DNA of 64,000 nucleotides from Methanomethylovorans sp041447285 (GTDB taxonomy: Archaea > Halobacteriota > Methanosarcinia > Methanosarcinales > Methanosarcinaceae). Positions within the stretch are counted from its first letter, which is position 1. Each line of letters begins with the position of its first letter. Shown here piece by piece: positions 53,480 through 62,098 of this stretch. Where the stretch lies: positions 1 to 64,000 of the forward strand of contig NZ_JBGMEB010000005.1 in NCBI RefSeq assembly GCF_041447285.1, given 5' to 3'. A program made the position numbers and the translations under genes. Under the pieces are notes generated by a model, which was not told where the DNA came from, made no database searches, and was given only the letters and a program-made list of their open reading frames with translations.

Positions 53480-53577
53480 TCAATAGTAGAACTTTTGCAC
53501 AGGCTCTTTTTGCTGTCCGGGTATCCAAAGTACCTTTTAGGGAACAGTAAAAGATGTACATTTATTTTGCAAGGTAG

Positions 53578-54750
53578 ATGATCATGCACACTGGGTCCCA
53601 TCCAAATGAAAAATGTCTGGAAACTCCCAAAAATGATAATGAAGCTTCTCTGCTGATGCTATTGGAACTTCCAGCGGGCGAAAAAGTATACAGGCAGGAA
53701 TATTCAATAGTTGTAAAGCTTCCTGTAGGCAGGCGTACGCTTACAACCTCATGGTTAAACGGAGGTTATAGTGAAGATCTGGAATGCATTATCAATAACC
53801 AGATCCCACGTGGAGTAAAAAATGGAGAGGACCTGGAAGGTGGAGATGTATCTGCTTATCTTTCCCTGCTGGCTTCGAAGTTGGGTTTTGATCCTTCAAA
53901 AAGCTCCGGAATGCTCACTGCTGCGAACATGAATAATGTTGCCATAGTAAGCAAGGGTTTCAGGGGTTTGGAGGTCACGGCTATTGTGACTGGCGGCGTG
54001 GAGATCAACGGAGGAAGAGTTGGTGATCCATCTTCATATTATCAGGAAAATGGTAATCATTTTCCTATAAGTGGAACTATCAATACGATTCTTGTGATAA
54101 ATGCGGATCTTCCGGAATATGTAATGGCCCGTGTGATCATGACTACCACGGAAGCAAAAACAGTAGCTTTGCAGGAGCTTGTGGTCCCAAGCAGATATTC
54201 GCAGGGCATTGCTACAGGTTCAGGAACGGATATGATCGCTGTGGTAAGTGATATGACAAGTCCTTTGAAGCTCACGGATGCAGGAAAGCATTCCAAGTTA
54301 GGTGAACTTATAGGGAAATGTGTGATCGAGGCCACCAAGAAAGCACTTGAAAAGCAGTCGGAACTTACACCTATTTCCCAGCGAAATATGCTGTTAAGGC
54401 TTGAAAGATTCGGAGTGGATGAAGCATATTACTGGAAAGTGGCTTCCCACATGGCAGGTGAGAATCGCAAAATGCGCTTTTTGAAAGACCTGCGAGAACT
54501 GGCCCTTAATCCTTCACTGGTAGCAGCCACTGCTGCAATTACACACATCGTAGATGAAGTTTCCTGGGGTTTGCTTCCTGAAACTTCTGCCAGGACAATG
54601 GCTATTGCTCTTATTAGGCAGCTTCCTGATATTCTCCAATGCAACCACAAACCACCTGTGGAATTGCTAAATGATTATGATGGTATTGTTGACAATCTGG
54701 TTTACATGACTGCCTGGTTGGTGAAGAACAGTAATCAGACATCATTGTGA
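53578..54750 (+). CDS. cbiZ: Adenosylcobinamide amidohydrolase CbiZ with C-terminal extension
   Basis: A 390-residue protein. Residues about 100-260 carry the CbiZ pattern: MLTAANMNNVAIVSKGFRGL, VTAIVTGGVEINGGRVGDP, ISGTINTILVINADLPEY, TTTEAKTVALQELVVPSRYS, IATGSGTDMIAVVSD and DAGKHSKLGELIG. CbiZ cleaves adenosylcobinamide to adenosylcobyric acid so that outside corrinoids can be reused, important for methyl-transfer enzymes of methanogens. The C-terminal ~130 residues are helical (HIVDEVSWGLLPETSARTMA) and not part of the CbiZ core; in some methanogens CbiZ is fused to the phosphatase CobZ, but I cannot confirm that here. Confidence 0.88.
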   Translation: MIMHTGSHPNEKCLETPKNDNEASLLMLLELPAGEKVYRQEYSIVVKLPVGRRTLTTSWLNGGYSEDLECIINNQIPRGVKNGEDLEGGDVSAYLSLLASKLGFDPSKSSGMLTAANMNNVAIVSKGFRGLEVTAIVTGGVEINGGRVGDPSSYYQENGNHFPISGTINTILVINADLPEYVMARVIMTTTEAKTVALQELVVPSRYSQGIATGSGTDMIAVVSDMTSPLKLTDAGKHSKLGELIGKCVIEATKKALEKQSELTPISQRNMLLRLERFGVDEAYYWKVASHMAGENRKMRFLKDLRELALNPSLVAATAAITHIVDEVSWGLLPETSARTMAIALIRQLPDILQCNHKPPVELLNDYDGIVDNLVYMTAWLVKNSNQTSL

Positions 54751-54771
54751 GGTTTTAGCATTAAAGAACTA

Positions 54772-55740
54772 ATGAACTTCTCTCTTCATGAGAGTGACCT
54801 TTCACGTTTTGGAAATGACTGGAATAAAGTGTCTTCTTTCTTGCAGTCTCATGGACTTGACGGTGTGGAACTTTTTGTTGATCACACAACTCTGCCGGAT
54901 TTCCCCACTAAGATACTTGAAGGTGTGCATTTGCCTTATTGGATGGGAAGGCACCGTGCATGGGTAGATGAAAAAGCCTTTAATGAGGATATGGATGATC
55001 ATGAAAAGTTTTTCCTGTTCGGGGGGAATGATCGTCAGGATGTTATAGGGAATTTCAGGAGTTCACTTGAGAATGCTGCATCTATAAATGCCGAATACGG
55101 GGTCTTCCATGTTGCTTATGTGGAGCTAGATCATGTGTTCACCCGGGATTTCGGGGTGTCAGATATAGAAGTTATGGATACTACAGCGGAGTTTCTCAAT
55201 GAATCTGTATCAGTTTTTCCAAATGGAGAACCACCTGTAAGGCTCTTTTTCGAGAATCTGTGGTGGCCTGGCCTAAATCTGCTGGATCCCGCTGCAACAA
55301 TGCATTTTATGGATTCTCTTGAGTTCGGGAACTGGGCTTTTACTCTTGATACAGGTCATTTGATGAATGCCATAATGAATTGCACTGATGAAAAAACTGC
55401 AATTGATTCTGTGCTTGAGGTGCTGGGCAGGTATTCGGAAGATATTATTGACATGATAGAAGGTATGCATTTTCATTGCAGTCTTTCAGGCGATTACCAG
55501 ATGCAGGTAGCAAGAAAAGGGGTACCTGAGGGTTACTATGATCTTTCCTTTCACGAACGGCTTATTGCTGTCATGGAACATGTATCTAAAATAGATCAGC
55601 ATATGCCTTTTACTGATGAAAGATGCAGGGAAATAGTGGATCTCGTCAGACCGAGGTTCCTTACTCATGAATTTGAAACTAACAGCCTGTCTGAGCTGGA
55701 CTGGAAGCTCGGTACACAGATACAGGCGCTGCATGGATAG
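54772..55740 (+). CDS. Xylose isomerase-like TIM-barrel protein
   Basis: A 322-residue protein of the AP endonuclease 2/sugar isomerase type. Clues are the repeated strand-helix layout (HGLDGVELFVDHTTL; GVFHVAYVELDHVF; VRLFFENLWWPGLNL; NWAFTLDTGHLMNA; EGMHFHCSLSGDYQ) with acid and histidine residues placed at strand ends where this fold binds divalent metals. It lies 21 bases after cbiZ on the same strand, so it is probably co-transcribed and may act on a corrinoid-related or sugar substrate; that link is inference. Reaction unknown. Confidence 0.75.
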   Translation: MNFSLHESDLSRFGNDWNKVSSFLQSHGLDGVELFVDHTTLPDFPTKILEGVHLPYWMGRHRAWVDEKAFNEDMDDHEKFFLFGGNDRQDVIGNFRSSLENAASINAEYGVFHVAYVELDHVFTRDFGVSDIEVMDTTAEFLNESVSVFPNGEPPVRLFFENLWWPGLNLLDPAATMHFMDSLEFGNWAFTLDTGHLMNAIMNCTDEKTAIDSVLEVLGRYSEDIIDMIEGMHFHCSLSGDYQMQVARKGVPEGYYDLSFHERLIAVMEHVSKIDQHMPFTDERCREIVDLVRPRFLTHEFETNSLSELDWKLGTQIQALHG

Positions 55741-55860
55741 AGATAGTAGCACTAACTCTCATATATTACATCTTTTTAGATTACCTCAACAAAAGCGATT
55801 TTTACATATATTTTCTGTTTGGATGAAGTATAATATTCAGTGGAATCTTAACGGGGAATG

Positions 55861-55871
55861 TTTTATATATG
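55861..55871 (+). promoter_or_regulatory. TATA box of the ArsR-type regulator gene
   Basis: TTTTATATATG lies 24-34 bases before the ATG at 55895, predicting a leaderless or nearly leaderless mRNA. Confidence 0.45.
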
Positions 55872-55894
55872 TATAATAGATAGTTTTGATATAT

Positions 55895-56452
55895 ATGAGC
55901 CCATCTGATAACAATGACCCTCGAGACCTGGACAACACCGAGCGTCTTAAGGTATTCAGTGCCCTGGGAAGCGATACACGCTTGAAGATGCTGGAAAAGC
56001 TATGTGAGGGTGAGGTGCATATCTCCGAACTGGCAAGGGAGCTTGATATATCTGTTCCGGTTGCGGCGAAACATGCGACAATCCTCGAAGAAGCTCAGCT
56101 GATAGAGCGCAAGGTCTATGGAAAAACCCATGTATTGAAACTTAACAACAAGAACATTGTTTCTGCGCTGGATATTCTTGCACCCACTAAGAATATAGAA
56201 GTAGCTAAGGGTACAACTCTGCTGGAAGCCCTGAAAAAGGTTGCTGTGGTAGAAGTCCGTCAGGATAATGATTTTGAGAATGTAGTCTCTACCAATGGCG
56301 AAGAAGGTTTCTTTGTGTATGAAGTGGACGGTAAACTTCCTGACAAAACTGTTAAAAACTGCAGGTTTGAAAAGGATGCAACAGTGGAATGGAAGAAACT
56401 GGAAGCTGTTACCAAACTGAAGATCAATATCAAAGTAAAGGATGAGGAATAA
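55895..56452 (+). CDS. ArsR-family regulator with a DUF4430-like C-terminal domain
   Basis: The protein is 185 residues from the ATG at 55895; a TTG at 55886 would add three residues. Residues about 10-85 are a winged helix (RLKVFSALGSDTRLKMLEKL, CEGEVHISELARELDISVPV, AAKHATILEEAQLIERKVYG). No paired-cysteine metal site of the ArsR/SmtB kind is visible; one cysteine lies in the LCEGEV turn and another near the C-terminus. The last ~85 residues (VAKGTTLLEALKKVAVVEVR, EEGFFVYEVDGKLPD) resemble the DUF4430/beta-grasp modules associated with cobalamin-carrier-like proteins. A ligand-sensing role is likely but unproven. Confidence 0.82.
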   Translation: MSPSDNNDPRDLDNTERLKVFSALGSDTRLKMLEKLCEGEVHISELARELDISVPVAAKHATILEEAQLIERKVYGKTHVLKLNNKNIVSALDILAPTKNIEVAKGTTLLEALKKVAVVEVRQDNDFENVVSTNGEEGFFVYEVDGKLPDKTVKNCRFEKDATVEWKKLEAVTKLKINIKVKDEE

Positions 56453-56475
56453 CCGTTCACGCTTTCTGTGAACGG
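56453..56475 (+). terminator. Terminator after the ArsR-type regulator
   Basis: CCGTTCAC (56453-56460) and GTGAACGG (56468-56475) form a perfect 8-bp stem with a 7-nt loop directly after the stop codon; a pyrimidine-rich tail follows. Confidence 0.55.
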
Positions 56476-56554
56476 ATCGTGGCTTCTTATACCTTATTAA
56501 TACTTTCACATCGCTTACATCCCTGTTTTATATTCAATCATCAGTCACTTCATT

Positions 56555-57697
56555 GTGAGCCAACTGAAAACTCCCAATGAAGCCCATAAGACCCTCACAG
56601 AGCGTATGCGCTACTTGACATCAGGAACTAAGTACGATAGTTGCAACCAGAGTGCTGTATGCCATGCTTTTGGTCCCGATGGCAGGTGTATCCAGCTTTA
56701 CAAAACATTGCTCACTAATTATTGTTCAGGAGAATGTACCTACTGTCCTAACAGATGTGAAAGAGATACACCTCGGGTGTCGTTGTCTGTGGATGAGATC
56801 GTGAAGATTACATGGTCATTTTACAGACGGAATGCTGTGGAAGGCTTATTCTTATCTTCCGGTGTAATCGGAGACGCTGAGAACACTTCCGAAAAACAGC
56901 TTGAAGTGGCCAGGAAGTTGCGTGCTCAGGGTTTTCAGGGTTATATACATATGAGGCTAATGCCGGGAACTCCAAAATACCTGCTGGAGGAGATAGCAGA
57001 TGTTGCAAACAAGTTCGGGGTCAATGCAGAGACTACCAGCAGCATTAACTATTCGGAAGTGTGCCCTAACTTCGATTACAATAACGATGTCCTCCAGCGC
57101 CTGAAGTGGACAAAGGAGCTTATAATACAAAAGAGGAAAGAGGTTGGTTACGGGGGACGTATCATAGGCGCCAATGATACCCAGTTCGTAGTAGGCGCTG
57201 CCGATGAATCTGACAGAGATATCGTGCACACTGTAAACAAGTTCATGGATAAATACGATCTTAGAAGACCTTATTTTATGAGTTTCGATCCTGTACCGGA
57301 CACCCCTCTTGAACACAGCACTCCCTCACCTCAATGGCGTGAGGTGAGGCTCTACCAGACATCTTATCTGCTCAAGGATTACGGACTGAAGTCAAAAGAT
57401 CTCGATGAAATATATACAGATGCGGGTTTTCTGAAAGATCAGGACCCAAAGATACTGCTTGCCCAATGCAACCCTGAGCTGTTCCCTGTAGACATCAACA
57501 ATGCAAGCCTGAAGGAATTGTTGCTGGTCCCGGGCATTGGTCCGGTGGGTGCCAGCCGTATTATACAATCCAGGCCAATTAACTGCGAACAGGAACTTGC
57601 TCGCATGGGTGTGGTCATTACACGGGCAAGGCCGTATATTAAGATCAAAGGCCGCTGCCAGACTAATCTTTCTGCTTTTATGGAGGTATGTTCCTGA
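56555..57697 (+). CDS. Putative DNA modification/repair radical SAM protein
   Basis: A 380-residue radical SAM enzyme starting with GTG. The 4Fe-4S-binding CSGECTYC (CX3CX2C) lies near residue 52 in LLTNYCSGECTYCPNRCERD. The TIM barrel follows (LFLSSGVIGDAENT, GYIHMRLMPGTPKYLL, FGVNAETTSSINYSEVCP). At residues about 310-345 there is a helix-hairpin-helix (INNASLKELLLVPGIGPVGA) that would bind DNA. This layout fits TIGR03916, a family named for DNA modification or repair because of linkage to a uracil-DNA-glycosylase-like or DUF4130 partner. The next gene, overlapping by ten bases, is that DUF4130 partner. Reaction unknown. Confidence 0.88.
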   Translation: MSQLKTPNEAHKTLTERMRYLTSGTKYDSCNQSAVCHAFGPDGRCIQLYKTLLTNYCSGECTYCPNRCERDTPRVSLSVDEIVKITWSFYRRNAVEGLFLSSGVIGDAENTSEKQLEVARKLRAQGFQGYIHMRLMPGTPKYLLEEIADVANKFGVNAETTSSINYSEVCPNFDYNNDVLQRLKWTKELIIQKRKEVGYGGRIIGANDTQFVVGAADESDRDIVHTVNKFMDKYDLRRPYFMSFDPVPDTPLEHSTPSPQWREVRLYQTSYLLKDYGLKSKDLDEIYTDAGFLKDQDPKILLAQCNPELFPVDINNASLKELLLVPGIGPVGASRIIQSRPINCEQELARMGVVITRARPYIKIKGRCQTNLSAFMEVCS

Positions 57698-58542
57698 TAT
57701 TTGGTTTTAGGACAACCGTTGAGGGGGTGTTGCTTGCTTCCCTTAAACTGCGGCAGTTGCCTGATGCACACCTTATGTTTGCAGAAGATCTGGAAGAACT
57801 TCAAAGGAAGATCGATTTTGCAGGAATCGAAAAGGATGTTGATCTTGTTGGGTTTGGAGCTACAGCTTCAGCTATGGAGCTTACAGAACGTGTTTTTGGA
57901 GAGCACTGGAATAGTCATGTGAAGTTCTCCCGCAGGAAAGAACCCGACCCCATCTATTTTATAGATCTGGTGCTCAGGCATGCGGATTGCGATCCTTCCG
58001 ATCTGGTGAGAAATTTGAGTTTATCCGAAGATGTTGCGTCTCTTTTTTCAGGCAAGACACAACTCCAAAAAAGATTTTACAGATGCATGAGGGAGGTCAG
58101 CCTTTCATATCACAGACTTTGCATGTTTGCAAGGCCTACTTTTGTGAGGGGGATACTTACAGCCGATATCAGGCCGGAACACCGAATAGAAGATATGTTC
58201 TGCAGGTGGCTGGCCCGGAAAAATCCGGACCTGCCTGTTGCTGTGGTCCATGGGGACAAAGCGTGGATAGGCAACGGTCATTTTGTAGGTATTGACAGGT
58301 TCATAGTTGTCAGTTCTTCATTCATGGGGAATCTGACAGCAATGAATGCATCGGATGAAGTGGAGGAACTATGGGACATCTACTATGATTCCCAAATGAT
58401 AGACAGCAGAAGAAATAAGAAGCAAGCTAAGAAGTTCCAGCCCAAGGCCACTTCTTCTGTCAGTGGAATGTCTATGAAAGACAGGTATAAGGTGGAACGG
58501 GGGATCTCTCCCTGTAAACTGGGGGATTTCTTTGATATATAA
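57688..58542 (+). CDS. DUF4130 (TIGR03915-like) DNA metabolism protein
   Basis: A 284-residue protein. Recognisable pattern: FRTTVEGVLLASL, ...LQKRFYRCMREVSLSYHRLCMFARPTF, HRIEDMFCRWLARKNPDLPVAVVHGD, and a C-terminal DRYKVERGISPCKLGDFFDI. It matches the partner of the radical SAM protein above, described as a probable DNA-metabolism protein and fused in some bacteria to a uracil-DNA glycosylase. The start overlaps the radical SAM gene by ten bases. No catalytic residues are certain. The pair together with the MutS-like gene may form one repair operon. Confidence 0.85.
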   Translation: MFLIFGFRTTVEGVLLASLKLRQLPDAHLMFAEDLEELQRKIDFAGIEKDVDLVGFGATASAMELTERVFGEHWNSHVKFSRRKEPDPIYFIDLVLRHADCDPSDLVRNLSLSEDVASLFSGKTQLQKRFYRCMREVSLSYHRLCMFARPTFVRGILTADIRPEHRIEDMFCRWLARKNPDLPVAVVHGDKAWIGNGHFVGIDRFIVVSSSFMGNLTAMNASDEVEELWDIYYDSQMIDSRRNKKQAKKFQPKATSSVSGMSMKDRYKVERGISPCKLGDFFDI

Positions 58543-58554
58543 GTACGTGAGAGC

Positions 58555-60672
58555 ATGAAACACAAAGAAAACATACGTTCCTTGAATGACATCCCCGGCA
58601 TCGGGGAAAAAATGGCCAGACGTTTCATAGAACATTTCGGTAGCGAACAGAATGCCCTTGAAGCTATCTTTAGCGGTGATGTAGCAAGTATATCGTGCAT
58701 GGAAGGAGTGGGTCAGAGATATGCGATCTCCTTGGTGCAGGAGGTAAGCTCCAAAATAGAAGGTGTCAGAGTACAGGATTTCCTGAAAACCCGTGAGGCT
58801 ATGGATATCTATGAGAGGTTGCTGGATATTATCAAGCTCTTTGCCCACACAGGTTATGCCAGGGAGAAGATGCATACCTTCTTCCCTTATCCTGCCTCAA
58901 GAAGGGACAGGATCGAATCTATAAGGAGCTCAGTGGCACAGCACATCGAACATGCTGCTATCCTCAAAGAAAATGAGGGTTTTTTATGTTTACTAAGTGG
59001 TGTGAAACCTCTAAATGTGAAGCAGAAGCCCGTGAGAATAAGAGATCGTGTGATACTTACCACTGATCCAAAGAAGCTTGAAAAGGCAAAAAAGCGGTTT
59101 GGAGACTATCTGGACATCCACTTTGTCAATTCTCTCACAGAAATTGTGGATTCAGCAAGGGGTTATTCTCATGTTATGGCAACGGATGACGATCTATTCT
59201 CCTGTGAATTACCTGAGGATGTGGAAATCGAGATAATTGCTGATCTGGAAACCTGTGAGGATTGGAAGATAGTTCCTGAGAATGAGATCTCTCAGGTATC
59301 ACGGAACCTGAAGGTCATAGAGAGTTCCATTCAAGTTACCCGCTTGATCAGGATTTCGGGTATGACTTTTCTACAGGAAGTAGATGATTTAACCTTGGAT
59401 AAGCTGGAAAAAGCCGTTTGGATGCTGGATGAGAACGGTGACGTGCGGGCAGGTACAGATCCTGAGATCGACAGACTTACATTGATACTTAACGGAATAG
59501 ATGCTGCGGTAGTAAGTGCAAATACCTTTGCCAATCAGGAGCTTGGGAATGCTCTCAAGGAAAGCCAGTTAGTTCTCAGTGGTCAGGACATGCTGAGGAT
59601 GATGCAAGATAACAGTGAACTTAAATCAGTGCTGGAGAATCAATTGCGGCATAATTATGTTTCAGTGATCGAAAAAGCCAGAAAAAATATTTGCACAACA
59701 CTTTCACTGCAAAAGAAAGAAATCCTTTTCTTAGATGCGCTATTCTCTCAAAGTATCAGCCACCCGGTGGAAGCTGACAAGACACAGGTAACTGCCATGA
59801 AGCAGTATGTAAAAGAGAGGATAGAGAAAAGAAAAATAGAACATAAGAGACAAGTGGCGCGTTCGCTTGTTGTTCTTCGTGAGACTATCCGGAAAATGTT
59901 AAAAGAGGTACTGGATTTTGATGTTGGTTTTACTATCGGATGTTTCGCTTGCGAATATGGTCTTTCTCTTCCCAGGCTTATAGAAGGAACTGGAATAGGT
60001 TTTAAAAATGCAGAGAACTTGTTCCTTAGATCCAGGCATGGCACTGTGGTACCAATAGATTATGCAGTTGGTGAAACCTCATTTAGTGCTAAGGAAGATA
60101 TGAGCAAGATAGTGCTCCTCAGTGGTGTGAATTCGGGAGGGAAGACATCACTTCTGGAATTGCTGGCACAATGCATCATTCTGACCCATATGGGCTTTCC
60201 TGTACCAGCCGCTGATATGGAAATAGGACTGACTGATGGGTTGTACTATTTTGCAAAATCCAAGGGGACTCTGGATGCAGGTGCATTTGAAACCACACTG
60301 ATCGATTTTTCAGTGGTTGCCGATGGTTCAGGCAAGATCGTGCTCGTAGATGAACTGGAGTCGATCACAGAACCCGGTGCTTCTGCAAGAATAATCTCAG
60401 GTATACTGGAAATGCTGTCTGAGAACGAAAAAAGTCTGGCTGTGTTTGTATCCCATCTGTCTGAACTCATCCTGGAAAATACACAAAGCAATGTGAGGGT
60501 AGATGGCATCGAGGCAAGTGGCTTGGACTGTGATCTTAATCTAATCGTGGACCGAACTCCACGCTATAATTATGTTGCAAGGAGTACTCCTGAACTAATT
60601 GTAGAAAGACTGCTGCGCAGAACGAACGGTAACGAACATGTCTTTTATGAGAGGCTGAAAAGCAAGTTCTGA
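58555..60672 (+). CDS. MutS-family ATPase with N-terminal helix-hairpin-helix
   Basis: A 705-residue protein of the archaeal MutS5/MutS2-like (COG1193-type) group. Residues 1-60 form a helix-hairpin-helix (DIPGIGEKMARRFIEHFG, CMEGVGQRYAISLVQEV). A long helical lever/clamp-like middle follows. The ATPase carries Walker A LSGVNSGGKTSLLELL (near residue 523), ADMEIGLTDGLYYFAKSKGTLDAGAFET, Walker B KIVLVDELESI and VSHLSEL. There is no mismatch-recognition domain and no C-terminal Smr nuclease, so it is not a classical MutS or MutS2. The gene starts 12 bases after the DUF4130 gene. Its substrate may be branched or recombining DNA, by analogy only. Confidence 0.85.
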   Translation: MKHKENIRSLNDIPGIGEKMARRFIEHFGSEQNALEAIFSGDVASISCMEGVGQRYAISLVQEVSSKIEGVRVQDFLKTREAMDIYERLLDIIKLFAHTGYAREKMHTFFPYPASRRDRIESIRSSVAQHIEHAAILKENEGFLCLLSGVKPLNVKQKPVRIRDRVILTTDPKKLEKAKKRFGDYLDIHFVNSLTEIVDSARGYSHVMATDDDLFSCELPEDVEIEIIADLETCEDWKIVPENEISQVSRNLKVIESSIQVTRLIRISGMTFLQEVDDLTLDKLEKAVWMLDENGDVRAGTDPEIDRLTLILNGIDAAVVSANTFANQELGNALKESQLVLSGQDMLRMMQDNSELKSVLENQLRHNYVSVIEKARKNICTTLSLQKKEILFLDALFSQSISHPVEADKTQVTAMKQYVKERIEKRKIEHKRQVARSLVVLRETIRKMLKEVLDFDVGFTIGCFACEYGLSLPRLIEGTGIGFKNAENLFLRSRHGTVVPIDYAVGETSFSAKEDMSKIVLLSGVNSGGKTSLLELLAQCIILTHMGFPVPAADMEIGLTDGLYYFAKSKGTLDAGAFETTLIDFSVVADGSGKIVLVDELESITEPGASARIISGILEMLSENEKSLAVFVSHLSELILENTQSNVRVDGIEASGLDCDLNLIVDRTPRYNYVARSTPELIVERLLRRTNGNEHVFYERLKSKF

Positions 60673-60692
60673 GATAGAAATGAAAAATGATC

Positions 60693-61268
60693 TTAGAGCA
60701 CGCCTTTTGTGCTCTTGATGCCTCCCCCCTCAACCACTACGGCTCTGCGCAGGGCATATGCAAAGCCCTTGAAAAGAGCCTCTATTTTATGATGATCATT
60801 ATCTCCGTACACGCTTGCATGCATGTTTATCTTGCCATTATTCACTACGGATTCGAAGAAATGCTTCACCATCTGGGTGCTGAAGTCTCCTACTTTCGGA
60901 GAAGTAAAGGAAGCATCCAATACAAGATAGCTGCGCCCTCCTATATCAAGGGAAACCGAAGCAAGAGCTTCATCCATAGGTATCCTGGCTTCGCCAAAAC
61001 GGGCTATACCTGCACAGTTTCCTAGAGCCTGTGCTATTGCCTGACCCAGTACTATGCCTGTGTCCTCTATAAGATGGTGATCATCTACAATGAGGTCGCC
61101 TTCGGCTTTAATCACAAGATCGAAATTACCATGCCTTGAGAATGCGTGCAGCATGTGGTCAAAGAAACCTATGCCTGTGGAAATGTCGGAAATACCACTC
61201 CCGTCCAGGTTAAGTTCCATCTGTATGTCGGTTTCCTTGGTCTTGCGGGAGATATTTACTTTCCTCAT
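60693..61268 (-). CDS. hisB: Imidazoleglycerol-phosphate dehydratase HisB
   Basis: A 191-residue enzyme from ATG at 61268 (MRKVNISRKTKETDIQMELN); an in-frame GTG at 61277 would add three residues. It removes water from imidazoleglycerol phosphate, the seventh step of histidine synthesis. Metal-binding signatures are seen: FFDHMLHAFSRHGNFDL, DDHHLIEDTGIVLGQ, ARFGEARIPMDEA and VKHFFESVVNNGKINMH. It is the last of three his genes on this strand, 77 bases after hisA. A hairpin (60695-60715) overlaps its last codons and serves as a terminator for this gene and the facing MutS-like gene. Confidence 0.95.
   Translation of the reverse strand: MRKVNISRKTKETDIQMELNLDGSGISDISTGIGFFDHMLHAFSRHGNFDLVIKAEGDLIVDDHHLIEDTGIVLGQAIAQALGNCAGIARFGEARIPMDEALASVSLDIGGRSYLVLDASFTSPKVGDFSTQMVKHFFESVVNNGKINMHASVYGDNDHHKIEALFKGFAYALRRAVVVEGGGIKSTKGVL
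60695..60715. terminator. Bidirectional hairpin between the mutS-like gene and hisB
   Basis: AGAGCAC (60695-60701) and GTGCTCT (60709-60715) form a 7-bp stem with a T-rich loop at the junction of the converging genes. Confidence 0.5.
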
Positions 61269-61345
61269 AAGTTTCACTTACCTATTTTATCAATTTTAAC
61301 TATTTATAGTAGACTATTTCACACAGACGATATAAGATCATGTGG

Positions 61346-62089
61346 CTATTTGTGCTTCTTTTTCAGAATATTGAGGGCTTCGGGATAGGTGAACTTACCT
61401 GTATACAATGCACTGCCTACAACTACTCCACATGCACCTGTTGCTTTAATAGTAAGTATGTCCTGAAGGGTGGTAATCCCTCCTGAGGCAATTACAGGTA
61501 TGTTTACGGCTTTCACCAGTTCGGCAGTTGGTGTGGGATTCACTCCTTTCATGAGTCCCTCTGTATCGATGTTTGTGAAAAGCAGAGTGCCTGCTCCTAG
61601 TTTCTCGAACTTTTGTCCCATCTCAACTGCGGTGAATTCTGAGAGTTTCTTCCAGCCTTCTATAGCTACTTTTCCGTTCTTTGAATCCAGAGCTACATTG
61701 ATGTGTGCACTTCCAAACTCATCGGCCAGCCTCTTTACGAGTTCTGGCTCTCTAAGGGCTGCTGTGCTCAGTATTACCCTATCTGCTCCAAGTTTAAGGA
61801 GATGTGCAGCGTCTTCAAAGGAGCGTATACCTCCTCCTATCTGGATTACTACTCTCCTTTCCTTGCCTTCACTCACTATCTTTTCGATGATGGGTGCGTT
61901 GACCCTTTTACCGTCCAGTGCTCCATCCAGGTCTATGAGGTGCAGGGTCTTTGCTCCCTGGGCTATCCAGTCCAGTGCAACAGCTACCGGGTCATCCAGA
62001 GAGACCATTTCGCTTCCGGGAACTCCCTGTACCAGCTGGACACATTTGCCACCTCTCATATCAACTGCAGGGATAACTTCAAAATCCAT
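61346..62089 (-). CDS. hisA: Phosphoribosylformimino-AICAR-P isomerase HisA
   Basis: A 247-residue TIM-barrel isomerase of histidine synthesis. Evidence: catalytic-strand segments VIPAVDMRGGKCVQLVQG (first aspartate), LIDLDGALDG, IQIGGGIRSFEDAAHLLKLG, NVALDSKNGKVAIEGW (second aspartate), LLFTNIDTEGLMKGVN, VIASGGITTLQDI and GVVVGSALYTGKFT. It starts nine bases after the hisG stop, so the two are in one operon. Length is normal. Confidence 0.96.
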   Translation of the reverse strand: MDFEVIPAVDMRGGKCVQLVQGVPGSEMVSLDDPVAVALDWIAQGAKTLHLIDLDGALDGKRVNAPIIEKIVSEGKERRVVIQIGGGIRSFEDAAHLLKLGADRVILSTAALREPELVKRLADEFGSAHINVALDSKNGKVAIEGWKKLSEFTAVEMGQKFEKLGAGTLLFTNIDTEGLMKGVNPTPTAELVKAVNIPVIASGGITTLQDILTIKATGACGVVVGSALYTGKFTYPEALNILKKKHK

Positions 62090-62098
62090 ACTATGACC

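Noticed and set aside
53480..53577. A cobalamin riboswitch before cbiZ
   Set aside because: The leader is too short and has no recognisable B12-box sequence.
61470..62096. A 208-residue plus-strand frame
   Set aside because: Antisense to hisA, which is unmistakable on the other strand.
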